Shown here one piece after another: positions 17,241 through 25,615 of a stretch of 40,635 nt of DNA (position 1 is its first letter; every line of letters begins with the position of its first letter). Source of the DNA: Lachnospiraceae bacterium (lineage in GTDB: Bacteria; Bacillota; Clostridia; Lachnospirales; Lachnospiraceae). Both the position numbers and the translations under genes were made by a program. Location of the stretch: positions 1 through 40,635 of the forward strand of contig JAIDPH010000056.1 in assembly GCA_029062885.1 (NCBI GenBank), given 5' to 3'. Below the pieces are notes generated by a model. It searched no databases. It was not told the origin of the DNA and was given only the letters and a program-made list of their open reading frames with translations.

Positions 17241-17609
17241 TCACTCTAACTCCCTGACTATCTGTTTAAGTTTTTCAATCTGTTCAGCTGAAAGCTTTTT
17301 TCTGCCAATAAGCGCAGCAAACAGCTTATCAACAGAGCCGTCATAAATTTTATCAATCAGTTCTTTTGTTTCCGCTTCCTGCACCTCTTCTTTCGGAATA
17401 AGTGCATGACATATAAAATTGGGCTCAAAACGCTCAATTGCTCCCTTTTTCATACAACGTTTAATAAGTGTGTAAGTCGTATTTTTGTTCCAGCCCAGTT
17501 CCTTGCTCAACATATCTGCAATATGCCTCGCCGGTACGTCGCCTTCATTCCAAAGCACTCCCATAACCTTTAATTCCGAATCAAAAAGTTTAATCGTATC
17601 TTCGCTCAT
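17241..17609 (-). CDS. BlaI/MecI/CopY-family repressor
   Basis: A 122-aa penicillinase-repressor-family protein. The winged helix includes DSELKVMGVLWNEGDVPARHI and NKNTTYTLIKRCMKKGAIER, followed by the C-terminal dimerisation helix ending SAEQIEKLKQIVRELE. Members bind paired palindromes and are inactivated either by cleavage through a BlaR1 partner or by metal (CopY). Here it is co-transcribed with the BlaR1-like gene, and two matching operator-like sites lie in its promoter, so autoregulation with signal-triggered derepression is expected. Confidence 0.93.
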   Translation of the reverse strand: MSEDTIKLFDSELKVMGVLWNEGDVPARHIADMLSKELGWNKNTTYTLIKRCMKKGAIERFEPNFICHALIPKEEVQEAETKELIDKIYDGSVDKLFAALIGRKKLSAEQIEKLKQIVRELE

Positions 17610-17631
17610 CTTTAACTTCTCTCTTTCTGTA

Positions 17632-17684
17632 AGACTGTAGTAGTATTATATATTTAGACTACCGCAGTCTTATATTCTTGTCAA
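17632..17684 (-). promoter_or_regulatory. Promoter with two BlaI-type operator sites
   Basis: On the minus strand TTGACA (17679-17684) is followed 17 bases later by TAGTCT (17656-17661) as a -10 box. Two 15-base sites of the form AGACT-N5-AGT-C/A-T lie at 17656-17670, covering the -10, and at 17632-17646, just past the start site. Their centres are 24 bases apart. This arrangement is what a BlaI-type repressor would use to block its own operon. Confidence 0.65.
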
Positions 17685-17731
17685 GAGTTATTTTAAATTT
17701 TACTCATTGAAAAATAGTATTGAAAAAAATA

Positions 17732-17760
17732 TTGTATTAATGTCCAAAATAACATACAAT
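17732..17760 (+). promoter_or_regulatory. Promoter of the GGDEF gene
   Basis: TTGTAT (17732-17737) and TACAAT (17755-17760) are spaced by 17 bases on the plus strand. The transcript would begin near 17767 and carry a leader containing an 8-bp perfect inverted repeat TAGTATTA/TAATACTA (17784-17791 and 17801-17808). Confidence 0.5.
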
Positions 17761-17836
17761 AAGTATAGTAGCATTTTTATTCTTAGTATTAGAATTCATT
17801 TAATACTATAGTTCATATTGAAGAAGGGTATGACGA

Positions 17837-19612
17837 ATGGCAAATTTATATAATGTTACAGCTACTATTGATGAAAGACTACAAATTATCAGGGCTGATA
17901 AAAATTTTTATGAATACATAGGTTATGAGAATTTTATATCTCTTGCCGAAAATATACATCCGGAAGACTTGGATTCCCTCAAGCAGGCAGTTTCGCATCT
18001 TCATTTTGGCGAGCCCGTTATGCTTGTGCTCCATTTTTTGACTATTGATAAGAAGTACCATCATGTTCTGACTGAACTTTCTAAGTTTTCACTCGAAGGC
18101 GAGGAGAAGAATTTTATCGAAATCAGGATTCTGGACATAGATACTCTTGATGAAAATCTTGACACCCTCTATAACGAAAATCATATTAGTGATGAATTTC
18201 TGGATATTTGGCAGGAATACCTTTTTTTGTATGATATAAAAAGAGATTCTCTACAGATTTTTACCGGCGGTAAGTTAAACAGGGTATTTTCTTTCCGTGG
18301 AACGCTTGATAAATTCCGTGAAGTTATACTAAAAGGCGAATATGTGAAAAAGGAACATATTCCGGACTTTAACGATATGTGTGAAAATATCGCAAGCGGA
18401 ACTAAGAATTTTGAACATAAGCTGCTTTTTATGGATAAGTCTATAGACCCTGAGCGGGATATCCATTTTATAAAAGGCAGAACCATTTTAAATTCTCACA
18501 ATGAACCTATTGTGCTCGGCTGTATCCAATGTCTGGACAATTCCAGTTCAAGCAGAATCGAGTATCTGCACAGTGATTACGATAAAGATGTTACAACCGG
18601 CCTTCTCACCAAAAAAGCAATTATCGAATACACGGAAAATCTTTTACATCGTAAACCGAAACATAATGTAAACATCTGTATATTGGATATTGATAATTTC
18701 AAACAGGTTAATGATACTCTGGGGCATTTATTCGGAGACGAAGTTCTTGCCACTGTATCCGAAATTATCAAAAATACGATTGCCGGCAATGGTCTGGTAG
18801 GCAGGATTGGCGGAGATGAAATGTTCATTGTCCTGGAAGGTTTAAATTATTTTTCCGACTTGCGCGGAATACTCCGCAGTGTCAGAAGCAATGTAGAATG
18901 GGCATATAAAGATCGCAAGGATATTCCGAAGGTTACCTGCTCTATCGGCGTATCAACTTATCCTACAGATGCGCTTGTTTATGATGATTTGTTTAAGATT
19001 GCCGATAAAATGCTTTACCGTGCCAAGCAAAAGGGTAAGAACCGTTATATTATTTATGAACAGGCTGTTCATGGGGATGTACTATCCGAGGGTGCTCCTG
19101 TAAGCTCACCCGTAAGCGCAGAACAGAAAAAGAATAAGCAGCACCTTGTCATGAAGATGCTGGAATATCTGGCTAGTCAATCTGGAGTTCCTTTTAATAC
19201 AGTTCTACGGGAAATTGGAGATACCTTTGATTTAGATGAGATATATCTATTCTATGGAGATATTCAAAAGGTTATGATGGAAAACTACTGGAATGCAGAC
19301 GGAAAAGAAGCGCCTGTCGAACCATCTGTAAATTATGTGAATGAGGATAACTTCGTCCACATTTATAATGAGCACGGCATGGCAGTAATTGACAAGATTG
19401 ATATGATAAAGCAATTGTGTCCCCAGACATACGATTATTTGTCAAAACAGGGTGTAAAAGTAGCATTGGTTTATAAAATGAATTTAAAAAACCATGAAGG
19501 ATACATTACTTACTATAAGAAAAGCGAAATATCCAGAAAATGGGCCGAAAGCGATATTGCAAACCTTACATACATAAGCAAATCTATAGAACTTATTTTT
19601 AATGATAAATAA
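17837..19612 (+). CDS. Diguanylate cyclase-like protein with PAS-like and GAF-like regions
   Basis: A 591-aa soluble protein. Residues about 1-100 look PAS-like, with a second sensory stretch to about 240. A GGDEF domain (about 250-410) contains CILDIDNFKQVNDTLGHLFGD and the active-site motif GGDEM at 325-329, with Met in place of the usual Phe. No RxxD inhibitory site is visible just upstream. The last 160 residues look like a GAF domain. It should make cyclic-di-GMP if the altered motif is still active, which the intact GGDE suggests. AGAAGGG precedes the ATG. Monocistronic, convergent with the chemoreceptor gene. Confidence 0.87.
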   Translation: MANLYNVTATIDERLQIIRADKNFYEYIGYENFISLAENIHPEDLDSLKQAVSHLHFGEPVMLVLHFLTIDKKYHHVLTELSKFSLEGEEKNFIEIRILDIDTLDENLDTLYNENHISDEFLDIWQEYLFLYDIKRDSLQIFTGGKLNRVFSFRGTLDKFREVILKGEYVKKEHIPDFNDMCENIASGTKNFEHKLLFMDKSIDPERDIHFIKGRTILNSHNEPIVLGCIQCLDNSSSSRIEYLHSDYDKDVTTGLLTKKAIIEYTENLLHRKPKHNVNICILDIDNFKQVNDTLGHLFGDEVLATVSEIIKNTIAGNGLVGRIGGDEMFIVLEGLNYFSDLRGILRSVRSNVEWAYKDRKDIPKVTCSIGVSTYPTDALVYDDLFKIADKMLYRAKQKGKNRYIIYEQAVHGDVLSEGAPVSSPVSAEQKKNKQHLVMKMLEYLASQSGVPFNTVLREIGDTFDLDEIYLFYGDIQKVMMENYWNADGKEAPVEPSVNYVNEDNFVHIYNEHGMAVIDKIDMIKQLCPQTYDYLSKQGVKVALVYKMNLKNHEGYITYYKKSEISRKWAESDIANLTYISKSIELIFNDK

Positions 19613-19627
19613 GTTAAGGATATAAAA

Positions 19628-19670
19628 ATAGCTCATCTGCATTTACAGCTTAAGTTCGCAGATGAGCTAT
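19628..19670. terminator. Bidirectional terminator between GGDEF and MCP genes
   Basis: ATAGCTCATCTGC (19628-19640) pairs perfectly with GCAGATGAGCTAT (19658-19670) across a 17-base loop. The right side runs into ATCTTATTTTTAT and the left side is A-rich, so it can end both convergent transcripts. Confidence 0.8.
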
Positions 19671-19679
19671 ATCTTATTT

Positions 19680-21410
19680 TTATACTTGCTTAAAACGATT
19701 TACCTCAATATTAAGTCGTCTCGAAATCTCCTGATTTCCTGTCGTCTCCTGCTGAATCTCCCCAATTGCCGTTGCCAAAGTCACTACACTATCCGCAACG
19801 TTTGTAACGCCTCTCGCGTTGTCCTCCACTACGGTGGAAATATCATTAATTCCGGAATTCATTGCTTCCATTGTCTGATTAATCTCAGTCGTATTGGTCG
19901 CAAACACCTCAAAAATATCATTGACATTGTCCGCATCCTGCTCATACTGATCCACAACTTCCACAAAATCATCATAATCTTTCATCACGTTCTCATCAAT
20001 AAACTTAAGTATGGCTTCTGCATTTTCTGCCAGTCTCCCAACCGCTTCCGTTACAATGCCACTGATGTTTTGGATATTATTTGCAGTCTGTGCGCTGCCG
20101 TCTGCAAGTTGTCTGATTTCTCCTGCCACAACAGCAAATCCCTTACCCGCTTCTCCGACTCTCGCCGCTTCAATAGAAGCATTGAGCGATAAAAGATTGG
20201 TTTGATTGGTGATTGCCAGAATTTCCTCTGTCATTCCATTTATCTGTTGAACGCTTTGACTGTCCTCCAGGGCTTTTTGCAATTTTTCCCGAATCTCTTC
20301 AATGGTTTTGGATGTGTTATTCTTGCCCTCCAAAGTCCTGTTATACATCATAGCCGCATGTTCTTTAATATTCCGTACCAGCGTGGCACCCTCTTTAACA
20401 TGGTTGTCCATCTGCTGTATCTCACTTAATACCTCATCACTTCCCGTTGAAAGTTGTCCGAGTGTAGCAGCTATTTCTTCCATACTTGCCGCCATGTCTT
20501 CCATAGTCTCGGATACATTATTGACATTCTCTTTAGAATCCGTAATCTGACTCATAACAATCTGTACTGACTTCTCCATATTATCAGATTCCTCTTTCAG
20601 CTTTCTTATAATGCCCTGAAGCTGTTCTATAAAATGGTTAATACCTGAAGCCATCTGCCCAATTTCGTCACTCGTAGTAATAGGTATTCTTTCTGTCAAA
20701 TCTCCCTCATTATCATCAATCTTATTCGTAATTTCCTTTAGCGCCGCACCTGATACTTTCGCAGGTTTCACTACTGTACGTGAAACATTAAACGTAGTTA
20801 TACCCGCAATGAGAACGAATACTGCTATGAGAATGTAATCAAATGTCGCGGTACCGCTAATCTTAATCTCGCTGTGTCTCATAGCGCCAGCAGCTTTTTC
20901 TGTTACAAGGTCCTCATATGCATTCTTTGCTTCTTCTACCGGTGTTTTCACGGAAAGGATATTGTTGACCATATCCCACAGGGCTTCATCGTCACCTGCT
21001 ATTGCTTTATCATAAATCTGATTGGCATAATCCAGAAAAATATCCATAACACCCTGATAAGTTTCGTAAGCGTCCAGCAATTCCGCGTCATTGGATTCTG
21101 AACTTAATATGTATACATCATTCATATAGCTGCCTGTGCTCTGTATAGCACCCTGAAGCTGTCCTGTCAAAGTCTCTCTCTGTTCCGTGTCTTTCTTCAG
21201 ATAAATCAGATTAGCATACAATTGAACCTGCTGATATGCAGATGCTGTATCTCCTATCGATTTCTCCAGTTTCAGATACACATTTCCCAGATTATTGTTA
21301 TATTGACGAATAACCCCTAATGCCATTACATCCAGAATGATTGTTGCCACATACAAAACTCCGAGAATAGCTAACGCCGCATATACCTTATAACCAATTT
21401 TATTTTTCAT
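19680..21410 (-). CDS. Methyl-accepting chemotaxis protein
   Basis: A 576-aa chemoreceptor. A membrane helix (about 5-28) is followed by an extracellular four-helix-bundle-like sensor, a second membrane helix near 185-205, a HAMP region containing [23 protein letters not shown], and the signalling domain with its highly conserved hairpin tip [20 protein letters not shown]. The start is set at 21410 because AAGGAG lies at good spacing upstream; a TTG ten codons earlier has no site. It feeds CheA/CheW, which are not in this window, so it is a dispersed receptor gene. An inverted repeat lies in its leader. Confidence 0.95.
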   Translation of the reverse strand: MKNKIGYKVYAALAILGVLYVATIILDVMALGVIRQYNNNLGNVYLKLEKSIGDTASAYQQVQLYANLIYLKKDTEQRETLTGQLQGAIQSTGSYMNDVYILSSESNDAELLDAYETYQGVMDIFLDYANQIYDKAIAGDDEALWDMVNNILSVKTPVEEAKNAYEDLVTEKAAGAMRHSEIKISGTATFDYILIAVFVLIAGITTFNVSRTVVKPAKVSGAALKEITNKIDDNEGDLTERIPITTSDEIGQMASGINHFIEQLQGIIRKLKEESDNMEKSVQIVMSQITDSKENVNNVSETMEDMAASMEEIAATLGQLSTGSDEVLSEIQQMDNHVKEGATLVRNIKEHAAMMYNRTLEGKNNTSKTIEEIREKLQKALEDSQSVQQINGMTEEILAITNQTNLLSLNASIEAARVGEAGKGFAVVAGEIRQLADGSAQTANNIQNISGIVTEAVGRLAENAEAILKFIDENVMKDYDDFVEVVDQYEQDADNVNDIFEVFATNTTEINQTMEAMNSGINDISTVVEDNARGVTNVADSVVTLATAIGEIQQETTGNQEISRRLNIEVNRFKQV

Positions 21411-21428
21411 TCCTTCCGCTCCTTCTTT

Positions 21429-21455
21429 AATACGTATCAATTCGTGCTACGTATT
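21429..21455. other. Inverted repeat in the MCP leader
   Basis: AATACGTA (21429-21436) and TACGTATT (21448-21455) are perfect 8-bp inverted repeats with an 11-base loop, between a possible TATACT -10 box (21457-21462) and the MCP ribosome site. It could be an operator or an mRNA hairpin; no function is assigned. Confidence 0.4.
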
Positions 21456-21524
21456 AAGTATAACATAATTAACAGAAAAGCAGAATGACATTTCTATATT
21501 TTCTGACACTAAAAGTAACGCGCA

Positions 21525-22241
21525 TCATATCTTCTGTCTTAATGCTTTCACCTTACAAAACACCACCGCTGTCAATGTACTTATAAATGTTGCCACAATC
21601 GCCGGTGCAATGACAGCGGTAGGATTAACACTGCCATATTGCTGTCTGTATACAATCATGTTTACCGGAATAAGCTGCAAAGAAGATATATTCAGTATAA
21701 GAAAATCGCACATTTCTTTCGATGCCGTCCGCTCTTTTTTACCGAAAACCATGTCTTTCTTCCCTGCATCCATTTTGGTAAGGTATTCCGGATTGCCTCT
21801 CTCCGCCTCCAAATTCGCAAGTTCCTCCATCGCTTTAAGTCCGGCAGGCGTGCAGGCCCAGCCGAGTCCGAGTATATTAGCAATCAGGTTGGTAGAAATA
21901 TATTCTCTCGCCGGATGGTCACGTGGGATATCGGGGAATATGAAGGAAACGAATGGTGAAATTCCTTTAGTCATCTTTGCAATCAACCCTGATTTCTGCG
22001 CAATCTCCATCAGACCTACCCATAATGCCATAACACCAATCATGGTAATACACAAAGACACGGCCTCTCCCGCCGAGTCTAACGCCGCCTGTGATACGGC
22101 CTCAATGTTTCCGGTGAAAGCACCGAATACAACACCGATTAAAATCATAAAAGCCCAGATATAATTCAGCATAATTTTAAAAAAAGCATGCCATCCCAAC
22201 ATAATCGTGCTTTTTTCTATCACACTTATATTGTTATGCAT
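21525..22241 (-). CDS. spmA: Spore maturation protein A
   Basis: A 238-aa membrane protein of the nucleoside-recognition family. The segments LNYIWAFMILIGVVFGAFTGN, STNLIANILGLGWACTPAGLKAM and EMCDFLILNISSLQLIPVNMI are characteristic of SpmA, which acts with SpmB in dehydrating the spore core. The family usually begins close to MLNYIW, which here would be an ATG at 22172, but none of the candidate starts (22241, 22202, 22172) has a strong ribosome site, so the N-terminus is uncertain. The next gene downstream is the chemoreceptor and not spmB. Confidence 0.88.
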   Translation of the reverse strand: MHNNISVIEKSTIMLGWHAFFKIMLNYIWAFMILIGVVFGAFTGNIEAVSQAALDSAGEAVSLCITMIGVMALWVGLMEIAQKSGLIAKMTKGISPFVSFIFPDIPRDHPAREYISTNLIANILGLGWACTPAGLKAMEELANLEAERGNPEYLTKMDAGKKDMVFGKKERTASKEMCDFLILNISSLQLIPVNMIVYRQQYGSVNPTAVIAPAIVATFISTLTAVVFCKVKALRQKI

Positions 22242-22294
22242 GCTGTTCCCATAATTTCTTATTTGTAGTTTATGAGACTATTTAATATTTTATA

Positions 22295-22311
22295 TCTGTA
22301 AATTTTACAGA
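22295..22311. terminator. Short palindrome after acpP
   Basis: TCTGTAAATTTTACAGA is a perfect 17-base palindrome 20 bases beyond the acpP stop, followed on the minus strand by an AT-rich TATAAAATATT. It may be a weak terminator for acpP or an operator for spmA. Confidence 0.35.
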
Positions 22312-22331
22312 ACCGGAATTTTCCATTCCTA

Positions 22332-22565
22332 TCAGGCATCCACACCTCTGGACTTCATGTACTCTATAACAGCTCCTACGGTAGTAATCTGCTCCAAGTC
22401 TTCTGAGGGAATCTCTACGCCGTATTCCTCCTCAAAAGCCATAACCAATTCATACAAATCCAATGAGTCTGCCCCTAAATCATCTTTAAAGGAAGATTCC
22501 TCTGTAATCTCAACATTGTCTAAATTCAATTGTTCCTGAATTATTTCTTTTACTCTTTCCAGCAT
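22332..22565 (-). CDS. acpP: Acyl carrier protein
   Basis: A 77-aa acidic four-helix protein with the phosphopantetheine attachment site [10 protein letters not shown] (Ser34). It carries growing acyl chains in type II fatty acid synthesis. The start at 22565 is chosen because GAAGGAGA lies seven bases upstream and the protein then begins MLERVKEII, as ACPs do; a seven-codon longer frame is possible. It stands alone, without fab genes, and is transcribed from its own consensus promoter. Confidence 0.95.
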   Translation of the reverse strand: MLERVKEIIQEQLNLDNVEITEESSFKDDLGADSLDLYELVMAFEEEYGVEIPSEDLEQITTVGAVIEYMKSRGVDA

Positions 22566-22620
22566 TTCAAAGTCTCCTTCTTTCATTAAAAATTTTGCCG
22601 ATTAAAAACCCACCATTCAA

Positions 22621-22649
22621 AATATATTATTTGTTCACGCTCTTGTCAA
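22621..22649 (-). promoter_or_regulatory. Sigma-A promoter of acpP
   Basis: On the minus strand TTGACA (22644-22649) and TATATT (22621-22626) are separated by 17 bases, giving a start near 22614 and a leader of about 50 bases. Confidence 0.75.
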
Positions 22650-22682
22650 TCCCATTTTACGCATTTTGATATTTTTGTTAAT

Positions 22683-23525
22683 TCACTTATAAAATAAATA
22701 CTGATAAATTTCTCTTTTGGGCACTCCCCGATCCTTTGCAACCTGCTTCATTGCGCTTTTTTGATCCATCCCCTCCTTCTCATAATGTGCCATGTGATCT
22801 TCTATAGATATAGACTGCCATGACTGTCTTTCTTCTTCCTTTTTCTCCTGACGGCTTTTTCCCTCAATTACCAGTACATACTCTCCTCGAGGCTCCTCAT
22901 TTTCAAATAATTGTAAAACGTCTTCAAAAGTAGTCGGCAGTATGGTTTCAAATTTCTTCGTTAATTCCCTGCACAAAGTCAGTTTTCTGTTTCCCATAGC
23001 CTTATACAGCTCTGACAATGTCCTTACCAGATGGTGCGGAGCTTCATAAATAATTATCGTTCTGGATTCTTCCTTTAATTCCTCCAGCACTTCCGCTTTT
23101 ATTTTTTTATCGGAAGGGAGAAATCCCTCAAAACAGAACCTTCCGGTACTGAGTCCCGATAAGGTGAGCGCAGTAATACATGCAGAAGCTCCCGGAAGTG
23201 ATGTAACTGTAATTCCCGCTTTCTGACATTTCTGTACCAGAACCTCTCCGGGATCGGAAATCGCCGGCGTTCCCGCATCCGTAATCAGTGCAACATCTTT
23301 TCCCTGAACAAGCAGCTCAATGAGGTAGTCTGCTTTTTCTACTTTATTATATTCATGATAACTGGTCATAGAAGTTTTTATTTCAAAATAATTCAACAGC
23401 TTAATACTGTTTCTCGTATCTTCTGCTGCAATCACATCGACATTCTTTAATGTTTCTATGACACGCGGCGTCATATCTCCAAGATTCCCTATAGGAGTGG
23501 CGCACAGATATAGTATTCCTGCCAT
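22683..23525 (-). CDS. rsmI: 16S rRNA (cytidine1402-2'-O)-methyltransferase
   Basis: A 280-aa SAM-dependent tetrapyrrole-methylase-fold enzyme. The N-terminal LYLCATPIGNLGDMTPR, the AEDTRNS segment, LITDAGTPAISDPGEVLV and the EAPHHLVRTL segment are diagnostic of RsmI (YabC/YraL), which methylates the ribose of C1402 in 16S rRNA. The C-terminal KRGVPKREIYQYL-like tail is also typical. GGGGGAT precedes the ATG. It is the last gene of the housekeeping block, as yabC is in Bacillus. Confidence 0.95.
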   Translation of the reverse strand: MAGILYLCATPIGNLGDMTPRVIETLKNVDVIAAEDTRNSIKLLNYFEIKTSMTSYHEYNKVEKADYLIELLVQGKDVALITDAGTPAISDPGEVLVQKCQKAGITVTSLPGASACITALTLSGLSTGRFCFEGFLPSDKKIKAEVLEELKEESRTIIIYEAPHHLVRTLSELYKAMGNRKLTLCRELTKKFETILPTTFEDVLQLFENEEPRGEYVLVIEGKSRQEKKEEERQSWQSISIEDHMAHYEKEGMDQKSAMKQVAKDRGVPKREIYQYLFYK

Positions 23526-23544
23526 AACAATCCCCCATTTTTAC

Positions 23545-24825
23545 TCAGTGTGCGGTTTCTGCTTCCTGCCAGTTAGGCAGCAACGCTCCTTCCGTATAAT
23601 TCATCCTTGCATTCCATAAAATCCATTCTTCATAGCCTGCATCATAAATAGCCTGAATTTGTGCCCTGACTTCAGGCGGACCATATGAAATATGTCCTTT
23701 CAACCATGTTGCCGTAAAATCCTGAATCCAAACCCTCACACCTACAGTTCGCTCAACCTCATCAAGCTCCCCATCTACAGTCAAAGTCTCCAGCTTTTTC
23801 CTGGATTCGTTCATTGCCTGATAGACGGTATCATATGGTTCTTTATCCGGTATATCCAAACCATACACTCCGTTAGAATAATGCGATGGGTACACCATAG
23901 GACAAATGTAGTCCAGGCAGGCTGCCATCTCCTGATAATTCTGCCCAACAATTTCAGCGTCGGCTTCATTATCAATAATAGTACCGAAAACATCAGCAGA
24001 AACCATTACTCCAAGAGGATGCAGCTTATCATAGGCATACCGGGCGAAGCCTGTTATAGCCTCTTCTTTCGTCATCAGTTCAGCCTCTTCTCCATAATCT
24101 ATGCTATCGGCATTTGCATCGGTAGAAAACCGAATGTAATCGAACTGAATCTCATCAAATCCGTCTTTTGCTGCCTGTGCACCTATTTCCACCAGATAGT
24201 CCCATACTTCCTGCTTGTATGGATTAACCCATGCCTCTCCGTTTTTATCCCGGAAAACTGCTCCTGTGTCTGTCTTTAGGCATAGTTCAGGTTTCTTCTC
24301 TGCAAGATACGGATCCTTAAATGCTACAATACGCGCAATTACGTATATATCCTTCTCATGCAGTTTCTCAATCAGTTTCTCCATATCCGAAATATAGCGG
24401 ACGCCCGACTCTATTTCCAACACAGTATCGCTCTGCATCTTATAAGTGATGACTCCTTCATCATTCTTCACATCGATAACCATTGCATTCAGTTCAGTTG
24501 ATTCCACAAGAGTAATCAGCTCATCCATTTTTTCTGTCCCGGCAATCGGTCCGGTAACATATATGCCCTTCACTTTTACCTTTTTGTATTCCGGCAACGG
24601 TTCCGGCTCAATTTCGGGCAGATTCTCTTCTTCGTCCGTTTCCTGCAATAGTTCATCATCAGTCGGAACATCTTTCACAAGCGCATTCTCTGATACAGAA
24701 GTATTATTCTCCGATACCGAAACATTATCTTCTGACATTACAGACATCTCCTGATTTCCACAACCGGTTATAATAATCAACATAACAATCATCAGCGGAA
24801 ACAGCGCTTTTCTATACTTTGTCAT
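23545..24825 (-). CDS. DUF4015 putative glycoside hydrolase lipoprotein
   Basis: A 426-aa predicted lipoprotein. The signal sequence ends in the lipobox IITGC with Cys22, followed by a short Ser/Glu/Asn-rich linker with repeated SVSEN. The C-terminal ~340 residues form a TIM-barrel-like DUF4015 domain: VKGIYVTGPIAGTEKMDEL, AMVIDVKNDEGVITY, FDEIQFDYIRFSTD and VMVSADVFG. The family is grouped with glycoside hydrolases, but activity has not been clearly assigned. The start at 24825 has GAAGGTG at eight bases; a TTG two codons earlier is too close to it. It lies between trmN6 and rsmI in a translation-related operon. Confidence 0.85.
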   Translation of the reverse strand: MTKYRKALFPLMIVMLIIITGCGNQEMSVMSEDNVSVSENNTSVSENALVKDVPTDDELLQETDEEENLPEIEPEPLPEYKKVKVKGIYVTGPIAGTEKMDELITLVESTELNAMVIDVKNDEGVITYKMQSDTVLEIESGVRYISDMEKLIEKLHEKDIYVIARIVAFKDPYLAEKKPELCLKTDTGAVFRDKNGEAWVNPYKQEVWDYLVEIGAQAAKDGFDEIQFDYIRFSTDANADSIDYGEEAELMTKEEAITGFARYAYDKLHPLGVMVSADVFGTIIDNEADAEIVGQNYQEMAACLDYICPMVYPSHYSNGVYGLDIPDKEPYDTVYQAMNESRKKLETLTVDGELDEVERTVGVRVWIQDFTATWLKGHISYGPPEVRAQIQAIYDAGYEEWILWNARMNYTEGALLPNWQEAETAH

Positions 24826-24845
24826 TGACAATTCACCTTCATACT

Positions 24846-25595
24846 TTAATAACCATAAATATCATAAATTTCCGGCATATATACACCCGGTTCTTTATAA
24901 ATGATCAATGGTCTTTCCACGCTCAGACGCGGCCGCCCACCCCGATTCGCTTCTATCAATACCATATTAGGTTCTTTATCAACGAACGGATAAACAAGCT
25001 GCATTCGTTTTGGCTCAAGCTTATAGCGATTCAAAAGCACCATAATTTCTGCCAGTCGAAACGGTCTGTGAACCATAAAAAAATTTCCACCCGGTCTAAG
25101 CAACCCTGCTGCCTGAGAAATAACATCCTCTAAGGTGCATAATATCTCATGTCTTGCTATTGCTTTAGCATCATCAGGATTCGTAAGGCCATGCTGTCCT
25201 ATCATATACGGCGGATTACAGGTAATAACATCAAAAGAAGCAGCGTCAAAAAGACTCCCTGCCTCTTTAATATCTCCTGTTACAATCGTAATTTTATCCT
25301 CTAAATTATTCAGCAAGACGCTTCTTCTTGCCATATCGGCGCTTTCTTCCTGAATCTCCAATCCTGTCAGATGCTCTGCTTGTGTTTTTGCTTCCATCAG
25401 TATCGGAATAATGCCTGTTCCCGTTCCCATATCCAGAAGCCGGCTGCCCGCCTTCGCTTTAGCAAATCCGGAAAGAAGAACCGCATCCATTCCAAAACAA
25501 AATTTTTCCTGATTCTGGATAATACGATATCCATTGCGCTGTAAGTCATCTATTCTTTCGTTCTCATTCAGCACAACATTCCTATCGATTTCCAT
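24846..25595 (-). CDS. trmN6: tRNA1(Val) (adenine37-N6)-methyltransferase-like protein
   Basis: A 249-aa class I SAM methyltransferase. Motif I is LDMGTGTGIIPILM and the N6-adenine catalytic motif is NPPY in FDVITCNPPYMIG. The N-terminus IDDLQRNGYRIIQNQEKFCFGMDAVLLSGF is the YfiC/YabB hallmark. It is expected to methylate adenine 37 of a tRNA. AGGAAGTG precedes the ATG. Synteny with Bacillus yabB, between ricT/yaaT and rsmI/yabC, supports the call. Confidence 0.92.
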   Translation of the reverse strand: MEIDRNVVLNENERIDDLQRNGYRIIQNQEKFCFGMDAVLLSGFAKAKAGSRLLDMGTGTGIIPILMEAKTQAEHLTGLEIQEESADMARRSVLLNNLEDKITIVTGDIKEAGSLFDAASFDVITCNPPYMIGQHGLTNPDDAKAIARHEILCTLEDVISQAAGLLRPGGNFFMVHRPFRLAEIMVLLNRYKLEPKRMQLVYPFVDKEPNMVLIEANRGGRPRLSVERPLIIYKEPGVYMPEIYDIYGY

Positions 25596-25615
25596 GATCC
25601 CACTTCCTATAATTA

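Noticed and set aside
22295-22311. TGTAAA-N-TTTACA palindrome considered as a metal-repressor or biotin-repressor box
   Set aside because: It does not match those boxes closely and follows the acpP stop, so a weak terminator is the simpler reading.
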